Positions 9,347-17,798 are shown, counted from the stretch's first letter. The stretch: DNA of 64,000 nt from Gammaproteobacteria bacterium (GCA_021773365.1 JAJFKF010000018.1:1-64000); one strand, 5' to 3'. The notes: a model not told the origin generated them from the letters alone. A program made the numbers and translations.

Positions 9347-10361
9347 TGCAATGACCGAACCCTGGTGGGATGACGTCGAGGAAGATCCCATCCACGCGCA
9401 GGCCGCCGAATGGCTGACGCGACTGGAGAACCCGCAGGTTTCCCTGGAGGAGACACTGAACTGGCAGCTGTGGATGCAGGCCGACCAGCGTCATGCGCAG
9501 GCTTTCGAGCGCATCGAACGCACGGCGCGGACGCTGCGCGAGCTGCCGCGCGCGGCCGTGGCAGCGCCTGCCGAGCCGCAGCGTTTCACGCGACGCTTCA
9601 CACGACATCTGGTGCCGCTGGCGATGGCCGCTTCGCTGGCCGTGGCGGCGGTAGGCGGGTACTGGCTGATCGACTTTGTCGATCGCGATTCCGGGACCGA
9701 CATAATCAGCACAGCCATCGGCGAGAACCGCTCACTGCGGCTGGACGACGGTTCGCGGATCACGCTGGGCGGCGGCACAGAGTTGCGCGTGGCGTTCAAC
9801 GACACTTCGCGGCGCATTGAACTGCACCATGGCGAGGCCTTGTTTGCCGTGGAGAAGGACGCCGCGCGACCGTTCACCGTCACCGCGGGTGACGCCCGCA
9901 TCCGGGCGGTGGGTACGGAGTTCAACGTGCTGCGTGGTCGCGACCGGGTGGTTGTGGCCGTGGTGGAAGGGCGGGTTATGGTGGAACCGCTGGCTGTACA
10001 GATCAGCGAGAAGGTGAGTTCCGCGAGCGTGCAGCTCGATGCCGGCCAGCAGACCATCGTCGATGAAGCCGGTATCAGCGCCGCCAGCCAGTTGGCCAAC
10101 CTTGACACCGCCACTGCCTGGCGTTCGGGACGACTGACCTTCCGCGGTGAACCACTGCGCCATGTGGTGGAGGATGTCAACCGCTATGCGGGCAAACCAG
10201 TACAGATCGAGGAACCGGCGATCGGGGAACTGAGATTTACCGGAACGGTACATAGCGACAATGTCAGCGGGTGGATCGCCAGCCTCGAGAAGGCATTCGG
10301 AGTTCAGGCCAGCGAGGACAGAAACAGGATCGTACTGAGGCTGGCTGCCGCGCCGCTTTAG
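9339..10361 (+). CDS. FecR-family anti-sigma regulator
   Basis: This is a 340-residue inner-membrane regulator. The DUF4880 region is at about 15-55 (QAAEWLTRLENPQVS, WMQADQRHAQAFERI), a single membrane helix at about 92-113 (LAMAASLAVAAVGGYWLIDF), then the FecR domain (SLRLDDGSRITLGGGTEL, GEALFAVEKD, IRAVGTEFNVLRG, VVEGRVMV), and a C-terminal segment (PLRHVVEDVNRYAGKPV). The start at 9339 overlaps the sigma-factor stop by 8 bases; a frame open further upstream runs through the sigma gene and is not coding. Expected to control the preceding sigma factor in response to the divergent receptor. Confidence 0.92.
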   Translation: MNNAMTEPWWDDVEEDPIHAQAAEWLTRLENPQVSLEETLNWQLWMQADQRHAQAFERIERTARTLRELPRAAVAAPAEPQRFTRRFTRHLVPLAMAASLAVAAVGGYWLIDFVDRDSGTDIISTAIGENRSLRLDDGSRITLGGGTELRVAFNDTSRRIELHHGEALFAVEKDAARPFTVTAGDARIRAVGTEFNVLRGRDRVVVAVVEGRVMVEPLAVQISEKVSSASVQLDAGQQTIVDEAGISAASQLANLDTATAWRSGRLTFRGEPLRHVVEDVNRYAGKPVQIEEPAIGELRFTGTVHSDNVSGWIASLEKAFGVQASEDRNRIVLRLAAAPL

Positions 10362-10379
10362 CCTTGCACCCTGCGGCGG

Positions 10380-10413
10380 TGATGTGTATATTCCGCGCGA
10401 CTTATACACATCA
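10380..10413. promoter_or_regulatory. palindromic operator of the vapBC pair
   Basis: A perfect 11-bp inverted repeat, TGATGTGTATA at 10380-10390 and TATACACATCA at 10403-10413, is separated by 12 bases and ends 10 bases before the vapB start. VapB-VapC complexes of this family bind such dyads to repress their own promoter, so this is a probable autoregulatory operator. Confidence 0.7.
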
Positions 10414-10423
10414 GGACGGGGCC

Positions 10424-10624
10424 ATGCGGACCAACATCGACATCGACGATGTGCTGATGAACCGGGCGCTGAAAGCCTCCGGTTTGCCCACCAAGAAGGC
10501 AGCGGTCGAGGAAGGTCTGCGCCTGCTGATCCGCATGCGCGACCAGGGCGGCGTACGTGAGCTGTTCGGCAGGATTCCGCTCGACCTGAACCTCAACCGC
10601 AGCCGGCAGGGCCGGCGCTCTTGA
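10424..10624 (+). CDS. vapB: VapB-family antitoxin
   Basis: This 66-residue protein begins MRTNIDIDDVLMNRALK and continues LPTKKAAVEEGLRLLIRMR, the typical N-terminal DNA-binding half of VapB (DUF2191) antitoxins. The C-terminal tail (LFGRIPLDLNLNRSRQG) would be the toxin-binding part. The ATG at 10424 is chosen because it starts the conserved segment; the frame is open upstream without similarity. It overlaps vapC by 4 bases and is preceded by a dyad operator. Normal length for the family, so the pair looks intact. Confidence 0.92.
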   Translation: MRTNIDIDDVLMNRALKASGLPTKKAAVEEGLRLLIRMRDQGGVRELFGRIPLDLNLNRSRQGRRS

Positions 10625-11037
10625 TTGTCGTCGACAGCTCGGTCTGGATCGATTTCTTTGGCGGCCGGCAAACGCCGCAGACCATGGCGCTGACCTCGCT
10701 GATGGGCGAGAAACCGCTCCTGGTCGGTGACATCATTCTGTGCGAACTGCTGCAGGGCGCCCGCAATGAGGAAAACGCACGGGCGCTGGAGAAAGCTTTG
10801 CGCAAGTTCGAGATCGTGCCCATGCTCGGCGAAACTATCGCCATCGCCGCGGCCGGGCACCATAGGAAACTGCGGGGGAAGGGCATCACGGTGCGCAAGA
10901 CCATCGATCTGATCATCGGCGCCTTCTGCATCGCCAGCGGCCACAATCTGCTGCACGCCGACCGGGACTTCGACCCGATGGAAAAACACCTGGGTCTGAA
11001 GGTCGTGCCCGCCGGCTGGATGGTGCATGACGGCTGA
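10621..11037 (+). CDS. vapC: VapC-family PIN-domain ribonuclease toxin
   Basis: This 138-residue PIN-domain protein is the predicted toxin, an Mg-dependent RNase. The acidic active-site set is complete: Asp5 in VVDSSVWIDFF, Glu42 in ILCELLQGARN, Asp96 in KTIDLIIGAFCI and Asp114/Asp116 in LLHADRDF. The start is a TTG at 10621 that overlaps the vapB stop as TTGA, indicating translational coupling. Length and motifs are intact, so it should be active unless bound by VapB. The RNA target is not predictable. Confidence 0.92.
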   Translation: MIVVDSSVWIDFFGGRQTPQTMALTSLMGEKPLLVGDIILCELLQGARNEENARALEKALRKFEIVPMLGETIAIAAAGHHRKLRGKGITVRKTIDLIIGAFCIASGHNLLHADRDFDPMEKHLGLKVVPAGWMVHDG

Positions 11038-11052
11038 AGGCGCAGCCGTCAT
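11027..11052. terminator. hairpin between convergent vapC and rho
   Basis: A 9-bp perfect stem (ATGACGGCT at 11027-11035 and AGCCGTCAT at 11044-11052) with an 8-base loop overlaps the vapC stop codon and lies 12 bases from the rho stop. No T-run follows on either strand, so it is at best a weak bidirectional terminator or an mRNA 3'-end stabiliser. Confidence 0.4.
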
Positions 11053-11064
11053 CGCCGCCCGGTC

Positions 11065-12531
11065 TTAACGCTTCATCGCGTCAAAGAATTCCGAATTGAC
11101 TTTGGTGTCCTTGAGTTTATCCAGCAGGAATTCCACTGCCGCCAGCTCGTCCATGGGATGCAGCAGCTTGCGCAGTATCCACATCTTCTGCAGTTCATCC
11201 GGCGCGGTGATCAGCTCTTCCTTACGGGTACCGGAGCGGTTGATGTTGATGGCCGGGAACACCCGTTTCTCGGAAATGCGCCGGTCGAGGTGGATTTCGG
11301 AGTTACCCGTACCCTTGAATTCCTCATAGATCACATCGTCCATCTTGGAGCCGGTATCGATCAGGGCTGTCGCCAGAATAGTCAGGCTCCCGCCCTCTTC
11401 GATATTGCGCGCGGCGCCGAAAAAGCGCTTCGGCCGCTGCAGTGCATTGGCATCGACACCACCTGTCAGCACCTTGCCCGAGGAAGGCACCACGGTGTTG
11501 TAGGCGCGCGCCAGACGCGTGATCGAGTCGAGCAGGATGACCACGTCCTTCTTGTGCTCCACCAGCCGCTTGGCCTTCTCGATGACCATCTCCGCCACCT
11601 GCACGTGACGCGTGGCGGGCTCGTCAAAGGTGCTGGAAACCACCTCGCCCTTCACCGTGCGCTGCATCTCGGTGACTTCCTCCGGGCGCTCGTCGATGAG
11701 CAGCACGATGAGGTAGATCTCCGGATGGTTGGCCACCATTGAGGTCGCGATGTTCTGCAGCAGCATGGTCTTGCCCGCCTTGGGCGGGGAGACGATGAGA
11801 CCACGCTGACCTTTTCCGATCGGCGACATCAGGTCGATGGCCCGGCCGGTGAGGTCTTCAGTGCTGCCGTTGCCGCGTTCGAGCTTGAAGCGCTTGGTCG
11901 GATGCAGCGGCGTGAGATTCTCGAACAACACCTTGTTGCGTGAGCTTTCCGGCGAGTCGAAGTTGATCTCGCCCACCTTGAGCAGTGCGAAGTAACGCTC
12001 GCCGTCCTTCGGCGGACGGATCAGTCCCGAGACGGTGTCGCCGGTGCGCAGATTGAAACGACGGATCTGGCTGGGACTGACGTAAATATCATCGGGTCCA
12101 GCCAGGTAGGAGCCGTCGGAGGAACGCAGAAAGCCGAAGCCGTCCTGCAGGATCTCCAGCACACCGTCACCATAGATGTCCTCGCCGTTGCGCGCATGCG
12201 CCTTGAGCATGGCGAAGATGATGTCCTGCTTGCGCGAGCGGGCCATGTTCTCCACGCCCGCCTGGGTAGCCATGTCCACAAGGTCGGCAACCGGGCGCTT
12301 CTTCAGCTCCGTCAGACTCATGGAGTTGCGGGTGGCTGCCAGATCCTCCGGGCTGATGATATCCAGCCCCTCACCGTCGGCGTGATCGTCCGGGAATTCG
12401 TCCATTCCACCGCCGTTACCGCCACTATTACCGCCGCCACGGCGCCCGCCGCGGTTCGGATCGTGGTTGCGATGACGTCCCTGCCCTTTCGACCGGCCGC
12501 CACGGGCGGTATTGCCCAGGTAACCTCTCAC
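11065..12531 (-). CDS. rho: transcription termination factor Rho, with N-terminal extension
   Basis: Rho is the hexameric RNA-dependent ATPase that ends transcription. The conserved protein begins at residue 70 ([18 protein letters not shown]); the RNA-binding cold-shock-like fold has [14 protein letters not shown], the P-loop is [14 protein letters not shown], Walker B is [16 protein letters not shown], and the secondary RNA site lies in the [14 protein letters not shown] loop. The frame extends 69 residues upstream as a Gly/Arg/Asn-rich segment ([12 protein letters not shown]) followed by an acidic stretch. The GTG at 12531 overlaps the trxA stop as GTGA, which favours the 488-residue form; the alternative is the ATG at 12324, giving the usual length near 419. 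The trxA-rho order is conserved in gammaproteobacteria. Confidence 0.97.
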   Translation of the reverse strand: MRGYLGNTARGGRSKGQGRHRNHDPNRGGRRGGGNSGGNGGGMDEFPDDHADGEGLDIISPEDLAATRNSMSLTELKKRPVADLVDMATQAGVENMARSRKQDIIFAMLKAHARNGEDIYGDGVLEILQDGFGFLRSSDGSYLAGPDDIYVSPSQIRRFNLRTGDTVSGLIRPPKDGERYFALLKVGEINFDSPESSRNKVLFENLTPLHPTKRFKLERGNGSTEDLTGRAIDLMSPIGKGQRGLIVSPPKAGKTMLLQNIATSMVANHPEIYLIVLLIDERPEEVTEMQRTVKGEVVSSTFDEPATRHVQVAEMVIEKAKRLVEHKKDVVILLDSITRLARAYNTVVPSSGKVLTGGVDANALQRPKRFFGAARNIEEGGSLTILATALIDTGSKMDDVIYEEFKGTGNSEIHLDRRISEKRVFPAININRSGTRKEELITAPDELQKMWILRKLLHPMDELAAVEFLLDKLKDTKVNSEFFDAMKR

Positions 12532-12854
12532 AGGTTGCTGTCCAGGAAGGCGGCCAGCTGCGACTTGGACACCGCGCCGACTTTCTGGGCCTCCACTGTG
12601 CCGCCCTTGAACAGGATCAGCGTCGGAATGCCGCGAATGCCGAATTTCGGCGGCGTCTGCGGATTCTCGTCGATGTTGATCTTGGCGATCTGCAACCGCT
12701 CGGAGTATTCGCCGGCAATTTCATCGAGAATGGGAGCGATCATCTTGCATGGGCCGCACCACTCGGCCCAGAAATCCAGCAACACGGGTTTGTCGGATTT
12801 CAGTACGTCAGCGTCAAACGTCGCGTCGGTGGTGTGAACAATATTGTTGCTCAC
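12528..12854 (-). CDS. trxA: thioredoxin
   Basis: This 108-residue thioredoxin carries the redox active site WCGPCK at residues 32-37 and the cis-proline segment [14 protein letters not shown]. It reduces protein disulfides in the cytoplasm with thioredoxin reductase. The start is GTG at 12854, marked by a strong AAGGAGG ribosome site about 8 bases upstream; no ATG fits better. The stop overlaps the probable GTG start of rho. trxA next to rho and divergent from rhlB matches the common gammaproteobacterial order. Confidence 0.97.
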   Translation of the reverse strand: MSNNIVHTTDATFDADVLKSDKPVLLDFWAEWCGPCKMIAPILDEIAGEYSERLQIAKINIDENPQTPPKFGIRGIPTLILFKGGTVEAQKVGAVSKSQLAAFLDSNL

Positions 12855-13186
12855 TTATGAGGCCTCCTTATCAGAATTGGGTTTGAGTGGCTTCGGATCA
12901 TCAGACCTGCGCCATGGGGAAAAATTTTAGGGGAGATGGGGTATTACAGAGAACCGTTGGGTGAGTGTCCGTGTTTCGGCCCGCCGTGGGGGGCCGCGCC
13001 GCTGGCGGCGCGAAGAATTGATTTTGCGGTTACAATGACCTTGCGTACTGGCCCTGCGTGCTCTGAAGGGTCTAGCGATCTGGAGCCGAATGATGGCGTT
13101 GCGAACAATCGCGGACGGAGCCGCTTGGGGTGGCAGGTATTGGACCGAACTTTTCATCATTTTGCAAGCCTGTCGATAACTCGTCT
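12855..13186. other. trxA-rhlB divergent intergenic region
   Basis: This 332-base gap holds the trxA ribosome site and presumably both divergent promoters. An AT-richer patch around 13017-13036 contains TACAAT at 13031-13036, a possible -10 element for rhlB, but no well-spaced -35 was found. No convincing gene, RNA or repeat is seen; short open frames here lack similarity to any family I recognise. Confidence 0.5.
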
Positions 13187-14497
13187 ATGAGCGATACCCA
13201 CCTTTCCGAACTGTCCTACTCCTCCCTGGCCCTGCCCGAATCACTGGCACGCGGCATTGCCGATGCGGGTTTCGAGCACTGCACGCCCATTCAGGCCGAG
13301 ACCCTGCCACTGGCGCTGGGCGGTCGGGATGTGGCCGGACAGGCCCAGACCGGCACCGGCAAGACAGCCGCTTTCCTCGTCGCCCTGTTCAACAATCTGT
13401 TGACGCGCCCGTCCCCGCCCACTCGCCCGGTATCCGCACCGCGCGCGCTGATCGTGGCCCCCACCCGCGAACTGGCGGTGCAGATCCACCACGATGCGGA
13501 GATTCTCGGGCAGCACACCGGCCTGAGCATGGGTCTTGCCTTTGGCGGCACCGACTACGAGAAGCAACGCCGCACCCTTGAAGAGGGCGTGGACGTCCTG
13601 ATCGGCACACCAGGGCGCACCATTGATTTTTTCAAGCAGAAGGTCTTTTCGCTGCGCCACGTCCAGGTAGCGGTCCTGGATGAGGCCGACCGCATGTTCG
13701 ACCTGGGCTTTATCGCCGACATCCGCTACCTCCTGCGCCGGATTCCCAGCCCCGAGCAGCGCCTGTCGATGCTGTTCTCCGCAACCCTCTCGCACCGGGT
13801 GCTGGAGCTGGCCTACGAGCTCATGTACATCGCGGATCTGGTGCGCGTGGAGCCGGACAAGGTCACCGTGGATCGGGTGCGCCAGCGTCTGTACCTCCCG
13901 GCCACCGACGAGAAAGTCCCGCTCCTGGTCAGCCTGCTGCGACAAATGGACCCGCATCGCACGATGGTGTTCGTCAATACCCGTCGCGGCGCGGAGGCGC
14001 TCGAACGGGTGCTGTGCGCCAACGGCTTTCATGCCGAGGCACTTTCCGGTGACGTTCCGCAGCGCAGACGCCTGCGCATGTTGCGTGATTTTCTCAGCGG
14101 CAATCTTGCCATCCTGATCGCCACCGATGTGGCCTCACGCGGTCTGCACGTGCCCGATGTCAGCCATGTGTTCAACTTCGACCTGCCGCAGGATGCCGAG
14201 GACTATGTGCATCGCATCGGCCGCACCGCGCGCGCCGGCGCCGAAGGCGACGCCATCAGCTTCGGCTGTGAGATGTACGCCGTGTCTCTGCCGGAGATCG
14301 AGCAATTCATCGGCCGCAAGATCCCGACCGAACCCATCGTGCCGGAGCTGCTGGCGGATGTGCTGCCACCAGGACCGCGCAAGGTACGCGAAGGCGAGGA
14401 AGCGGGCGCGCAACCACACAGACAACATCGCAGCCGCCGACAGGGACGCGGGGGGAACAATCGGCCGCAACGAGGAACGGGGCCGGGGAGACGCTGA
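13187..14497 (+). CDS. rhlB: DEAD-box RNA helicase RhlB
   Basis: This 436-residue ATP-dependent RNA helicase is expected to unwind structured RNA for RNase E-type degradosomes. It has the Q motif (FEHCTPIQAETLP), motif I AQTGTGKT, PTRELA, motif II DEAD (VLDEADRMFD), motif III SAT, and motif VI HRIGRTARAG. The segment GAEGDAISFGCEMYAVSLPEIE is the RhlB-type version of the core end. The C-terminal 35 residues are very rich in Arg, Gln and Gly, a usual RNA-binding tail. Homology starts at the ATG at 13187. Position opposite trxA-rho supports the subfamily name. Confidence 0.93.
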   Translation: MSDTHLSELSYSSLALPESLARGIADAGFEHCTPIQAETLPLALGGRDVAGQAQTGTGKTAAFLVALFNNLLTRPSPPTRPVSAPRALIVAPTRELAVQIHHDAEILGQHTGLSMGLAFGGTDYEKQRRTLEEGVDVLIGTPGRTIDFFKQKVFSLRHVQVAVLDEADRMFDLGFIADIRYLLRRIPSPEQRLSMLFSATLSHRVLELAYELMYIADLVRVEPDKVTVDRVRQRLYLPATDEKVPLLVSLLRQMDPHRTMVFVNTRRGAEALERVLCANGFHAEALSGDVPQRRRLRMLRDFLSGNLAILIATDVASRGLHVPDVSHVFNFDLPQDAEDYVHRIGRTARAGAEGDAISFGCEMYAVSLPEIEQFIGRKIPTEPIVPELLADVLPPGPRKVREGEEAGAQPHRQHRSRRQGRGGNNRPQRGTGPGRR

Positions 14498-14531
14498 GCC
14501 ACAGGCTTCGGCGCCGTTCCAGGCGGGCTGG

Positions 14532-15200
14532 TTATCCTGGCATCAGCTCACCCACCGCATCGACAGCCGGGAAGCCCCCCATTTCCGTTCTCGGCCGCGT
14601 CGAATCCGGCCGTGCAATGCCATATACCCACTGGATGCCGTACAGCCGTGCCGCTTGCAGCACTGCCGGACTGTCATCGACAAACAACGTGCGTGACGAG
14701 TCGAATCGCTCCGCCGCGGCCAGGCGCGGCCAGAACTGCGCCGACTCCTTTGGTGCTCCGAACGGATGCGAGGAATACATCGCATCGAAATGACCGGTAA
14801 AGTTCAGCTGTTCGTTCTTCACCGCCAGGGTCACAGGGTGGGCGTTGGTCACCAGGGCAATGCGCTTGCCCAGCAGCCGCAGCCGCGACAGGAATGCCTC
14901 GGCCCGCGGCAGCCACTGCACCTGCCCCCGCACCTCCCGCTTGAGCGCCTCCAGATCCAGGGCCAGTTCGCGCGTCCAGTAATCCAGGCAATACCACTGC
15001 AGGGTTCCGCGCTGGGCAGCGAACAGCGGCGCCAACCGCGCCCTGGCCGTTTCCAGGTCCAGGCCATTGGCCGCGGCAAACCGGGCCGGAACCTGCTCCA
15101 GCCAGAAGTGGTTGTCGAAGCTCAGGTCGAGCAGGGTGCCGTCCATGTCGAGCAGGACGGTATCGATGGCAGACCAGTCCGGAGGGGCAACGTTGTGCAT
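14532..15200 (-). CDS. yrfG: GMP/IMP nucleotidase YrfG-like (HAD family)
   Basis: This 222-residue haloacid-dehalogenase-fold phosphatase matches the E. coli YrfG pattern closely: the nucleophile motif is LLDMDGTLLDLSFDNHFW (Asp18, Asp20), followed by LQWYCLDYWTRELALDL, the second motif VTNAHPVTLAVKNE, Lys in FGAPKESAQFW, and the metal-binding motif LFVDDSPAVLQAA. YrfG dephosphorylates purine mononucleotides. The gene is convergent with rhlB and divergent from the ydcH-like gene. Length is normal. Confidence 0.9.
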   Translation of the reverse strand: MHNVAPPDWSAIDTVLLDMDGTLLDLSFDNHFWLEQVPARFAAANGLDLETARARLAPLFAAQRGTLQWYCLDYWTRELALDLEALKREVRGQVQWLPRAEAFLSRLRLLGKRIALVTNAHPVTLAVKNEQLNFTGHFDAMYSSHPFGAPKESAQFWPRLAAAERFDSSRTLFVDDSPAVLQAARLYGIQWVYGIARPDSTRPRTEMGGFPAVDAVGELMPG

Positions 15201-15316
15201 GATCGGGTACGGCCGGTGGGATTGTCATATGATAGCCGCCGAAGCCCGCCCCGTCGTGGCCGCGGGATTGCTCGTAACCGGCCGTGATAAGCTAAGGCTG
15301 CTGTGCGAGACCCGCC

Positions 15317-15541
15317 ATGAGCGCGCCTACAGACAATATTGACACAGAACTTTTCAGGAACATCGAGCGCCTGCGTCAGCTCAGAATCGAGCACCGCGAC
15401 CTCGATGACGTCATCAGCCGCCTGTCGCTCGATTTCGATGTGAATGAATTGCAGCTCAAGCGCCTGAAACGGCGCAAACTCATCCTTAAAGACCAGATCA
15501 TCCGGCTGGAGAGTCAGCTGATCCCGGACCTCAACGCCTGA
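15317..15541 (+). CDS. YdcH-like DUF465 protein
   Basis: This 74-residue mostly helical protein (FRNIERLRQLRIEHRDLDD, then LQLKRLKRRKLILKDQI) matches the small DUF465/YdcH family of two-helix proteins with unknown function. Its TGA stop shares one base with the ATG of the mechanosensitive channel gene (TGATG), so the two are translationally coupled. The long charged helices suggest a coiled-coil hairpin. Confidence 0.85.
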   Translation: MSAPTDNIDTELFRNIERLRQLRIEHRDLDDVISRLSLDFDVNELQLKRLKRRKLILKDQIIRLESQLIPDLNA

Positions 15542-16866
15542 TGGAGCACTTGCTGCAAGTCGGCGGAGAGCTGTTCCAGCGTCTGCTCACCCAAAAACTG
15601 CTTACCGAAATAGCCGCGGTGGCCGTGGCATTCGGGCTGGCCTGGGCACTGCGCAGGCTCGTACGCAACTGGTTGCGCCGCCGCGATGCGCCCGCCGCGG
15701 CAAACTGGCGAGAGCATATTCTCGAGGGAGCGGTGATTATCAGCCCCTTCCTCGTCGCGCTGCTGCTGCTGTTCATCAGCCGCGCAGTGCTCGATGCCAT
15801 CGGCCTGGTAAGCGATTTCTCCAGCCTGGCGCTGCAACTCACCGGCCTGCTGGTACTCATCCGTTTCGGTGTGTACCTGCTGCGCCTCTCGCTGGGCAGC
15901 GAAAGCCGTCTGCGACTATGGGACAACCGCCTGGCATTCCTGCTGTGGGCCATTGTGGCCATCAACATGCTGGGCTGGCTGGATCCGGTAGTGGACTGGC
16001 TCGACAACGTCGGCATCGGCAAGGGTGATAACCGCTTTACGGTGTGGTCCATCATCAAGTCGCTGTTCATCATTACGCTGTTCATCCTGGGTGGCACCTG
16101 GACCGCCCGCTGGATCGAGCGGCGTCTGATGAGCGTGCAGGGCCTGGCGCCGGGCACGCGCATCGGTATTTCCAAGTTCTCGTATTCCTTCCTGGTTGCG
16201 CTGAGCATACTGCTGGGCCTGAGTGCATCAGGACTGGACCTGACCACGCTCACGGTATTTGCCGGCGCGATTGGTGTGGGCCTGGGCTTCGGCCTGCAAT
16301 TCCTGGCGGCAAACTACATGAGCGGTTTTGCGCTGCTCATGGACCGCTCCATCAAACCCGGCGACGTCATCAGCTTCACCGGCATGGGCGGCACCAGCAG
16401 CGAGGGCTTCGGCTGGGTGCAGGAGCTGCGCGGACGCTACGTGGTCGTGCGCGATCGGGATGGCGTGGAAACCCTGTTTCCGAACCAGACCTTCATCACC
16501 AATCCGGTCATCAACTGGAGCTACACCGACCCGAAAGTACGCCTGAAGCTGCCGATACGCATTGGCTACCAGGATGACGTGGAGCTTGCCCTGGAAGTGC
16601 TGCTGAAGGCGGTTGAAAACCAGCGGCGCATCCTGCGTGACCCGCCACCGGTATCACGGCTGATGAGCTTCGGAAATTCAGGCATGGAGCTGGAGCTGCG
16701 CTTCTGGATCGCCGATCCGCAGGAAGGGGTCAACAATGTCCGCTCGGACGTCAACCGCGCGATCTGGCGACTGTTCCGTGAACATGACATCACCATACCG
16801 GTCACCCGCCAGGACGTGCGCCTGATCGACGGAACGCCCGACGATCCCGGCCAGGGCCAGGGCTAG
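15541..16866 (+). CDS. MscS-family mechanosensitive ion channel
   Basis: This 441-residue inner-membrane channel would release solutes on hypo-osmotic shock. About five hydrophobic segments are visible: near 60-82 (PFLVALLLLFISRAV), 98-118, 130-150, 170-186 and 212-232. The pore helix carries the typical Gly/Ala pattern VFAGAIGVGLGFGLQFLAAN at about 239-258, followed by the beta domain start DRSIKPGDVI and the LFPNQTFITNPVINWSY segment. It is larger than E. coli MscS because of the extra N-terminal helices. Its stop overlaps the convergent repressor stop at CTAG (16863-16866). Confidence 0.93.
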   Translation: MEHLLQVGGELFQRLLTQKLLTEIAAVAVAFGLAWALRRLVRNWLRRRDAPAAANWREHILEGAVIISPFLVALLLLFISRAVLDAIGLVSDFSSLALQLTGLLVLIRFGVYLLRLSLGSESRLRLWDNRLAFLLWAIVAINMLGWLDPVVDWLDNVGIGKGDNRFTVWSIIKSLFIITLFILGGTWTARWIERRLMSVQGLAPGTRIGISKFSYSFLVALSILLGLSASGLDLTTLTVFAGAIGVGLGFGLQFLAANYMSGFALLMDRSIKPGDVISFTGMGGTSSEGFGWVQELRGRYVVVRDRDGVETLFPNQTFITNPVINWSYTDPKVRLKLPIRIGYQDDVELALEVLLKAVENQRRILRDPPPVSRLMSFGNSGMELELRFWIADPQEGVNNVRSDVNRAIWRLFREHDITIPVTRQDVRLIDGTPDDPGQGQG

Positions 16867-17327
16867 GCAGCCAGCTTTACCAGGCGCGCCACCACCTTGC
16901 GGTCGAAAGCGGCCAGGGTGCCCATGAAGTGATAACAATGCGCGATAAGCCCGGCCTTCTTCTCCGCCGTGAGCTTCAGCGCCTGCGCACGCGATTCCTG
17001 CTCTACTGCCTCCGCGATGGCGCTTAGCAGCGCCTCGTCCAGCACAGGCGCACCATAGGGCGTTTGCGGTTCACGGACCTGAGACTGTTCCGCCTCGCGG
17101 CGCGGGCCGCGACCGATCATCAGCCACTCCACCCTCGTGCCGGTTGCCTCGCAAATGCGCAGCACATCGCCCACGACCGGCTCGGAGCGGCTTGTCAGCC
17201 AGTTGCGCAGCGCGCCCTCGGAACGGCCGATGGCCTTGGCGAGTAAGCTGGTATTGCGGTGATCGCGAACCACCTGCTTCAGACGCGCAGCAAAACCGGA
17301 AACGGTTTCACCCAATTCCACATTCAT
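16863..17327 (-). CDS. CI-type helix-turn-helix repressor
   Basis: This 154-residue protein has an N-terminal HTH of the phage CI repressor type (VSGFAARLKQVVRDHRN, LLAKAIGRSEGALRNWLTS) followed by ICEATGTRVEWLMIGRGP, a signature of this class. The C-terminal half (about 85-154) has no LexA-like protease motif and looks helical. I use the ATG at 17327 (MNVELGET); the longer frame to 17384 crosses an operator-like repeat. It is divergent from a small gene at 17491, and the gap contains repeated TTCGTATGAA-type sites, so it probably represses both itself and that gene. It may descend from a prophage. Confidence 0.85.
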   Translation of the reverse strand: MNVELGETVSGFAARLKQVVRDHRNTSLLAKAIGRSEGALRNWLTSRSEPVVGDVLRICEATGTRVEWLMIGRGPRREAEQSQVREPQTPYGAPVLDEALLSAIAEAVEQESRAQALKLTAEKKAGLIAHCYHFMGTLAAFDRKVVARLVKLAA

Positions 17328-17473
17328 ACGAACACGACCCGACCCTGGAGTGCCTGCGGCAACGATAGCCTGCGTCGTACGCACGGCTCAAGTTTCGTAT
17401 GAAGATGTTTACTTTACGTATGTATATGTGTACAGTGCGCCCCAATACGGTTTATGGCGCGAACTTCGTATTG
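17323..17473. promoter_or_regulatory. cluster of operator-like repeats between divergent genes
   Basis: Copies of the motif TTCGTATGAA occur in this AT-rich gap: one exact on the minus strand at 17323-17332 (over the repressor start codon), one exact on the plus strand at 17394-17403, a related TTTACGTATGTA at 17413-17424, and a partial TTCGTATTG at 17465-17473. The spacing and location over the start of a CI-type gene are what is expected of an autoregulated divergent operator. The assignment to the adjacent repressor is inference. Confidence 0.6.
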
Positions 17474-17490
17474 TTGTGCTGGAGAAGACC

Positions 17491-17757
17491 ATGGCAAACG
17501 GTCAATTTACGACAAGGGATCAGCAGGTACGCACCCGGCTGGGCGAGCTGCTGCGAAGCCTGGAGCAGATCGAATCGGTCATCAGCGTCGCCACGGCGGC
17601 GCTCCGTCATCAGAATTGCGAGCGCGACATGGACGTGGCCCGGGTGCTGCAGCGGAGCGCGGGTGACCGGCTGTCAGTGGAGATCGAAAGAACCACCGAG
17701 TTGCTGGCAGCTTTCGCAGCCGCGCCACCGCGCCAACAGGCAAGGCCCCGAAAATAG
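17491..17757 (+). CDS. small hypothetical protein divergent from the CI-type repressor
   Basis: This 88-residue protein (MANGQFTTRDQQVRTRL start) is mainly helical and charged, with a short Pro/Arg/Gln-rich tail (PPRQQARPRK). I recognise no family. The ATG at 17491 is preferred since the in-frame extension upstream to 17350 runs through the operator-like repeats. It is followed by a good intrinsic terminator. Position opposite a CI-type repressor suggests it is the gene under that repressor's control. Confidence 0.6.
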   Translation: MANGQFTTRDQQVRTRLGELLRSLEQIESVISVATAALRHQNCERDMDVARVLQRSAGDRLSVEIERTTELLAAFAAAPPRQQARPRK

Positions 17758-17798
17758 GCAGGCCCGGTGCACGTGCCACCGGCGCCTGCGGGGGTTTT
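17758..17798 (+). terminator. intrinsic terminator, probably bidirectional
   Basis: A GC-rich hairpin spans 17758-17789 (GCAGGC pairing with GCCTGC and an inner CGGTG with CACCG, loop of about 7 bases) and is followed by GGGGGTTTT to 17798. It ends the 88-residue gene on the plus strand. On the other strand TATTTT follows the same stem, so it may also serve csrA. Confidence 0.65.

Noticed and set aside
12927-13160. Small open frames in the trxA-rhlB gap
   Set aside because: No ribosome site, Arg/Pro-rich composition and no family similarity; the gap is better read as promoter DNA.
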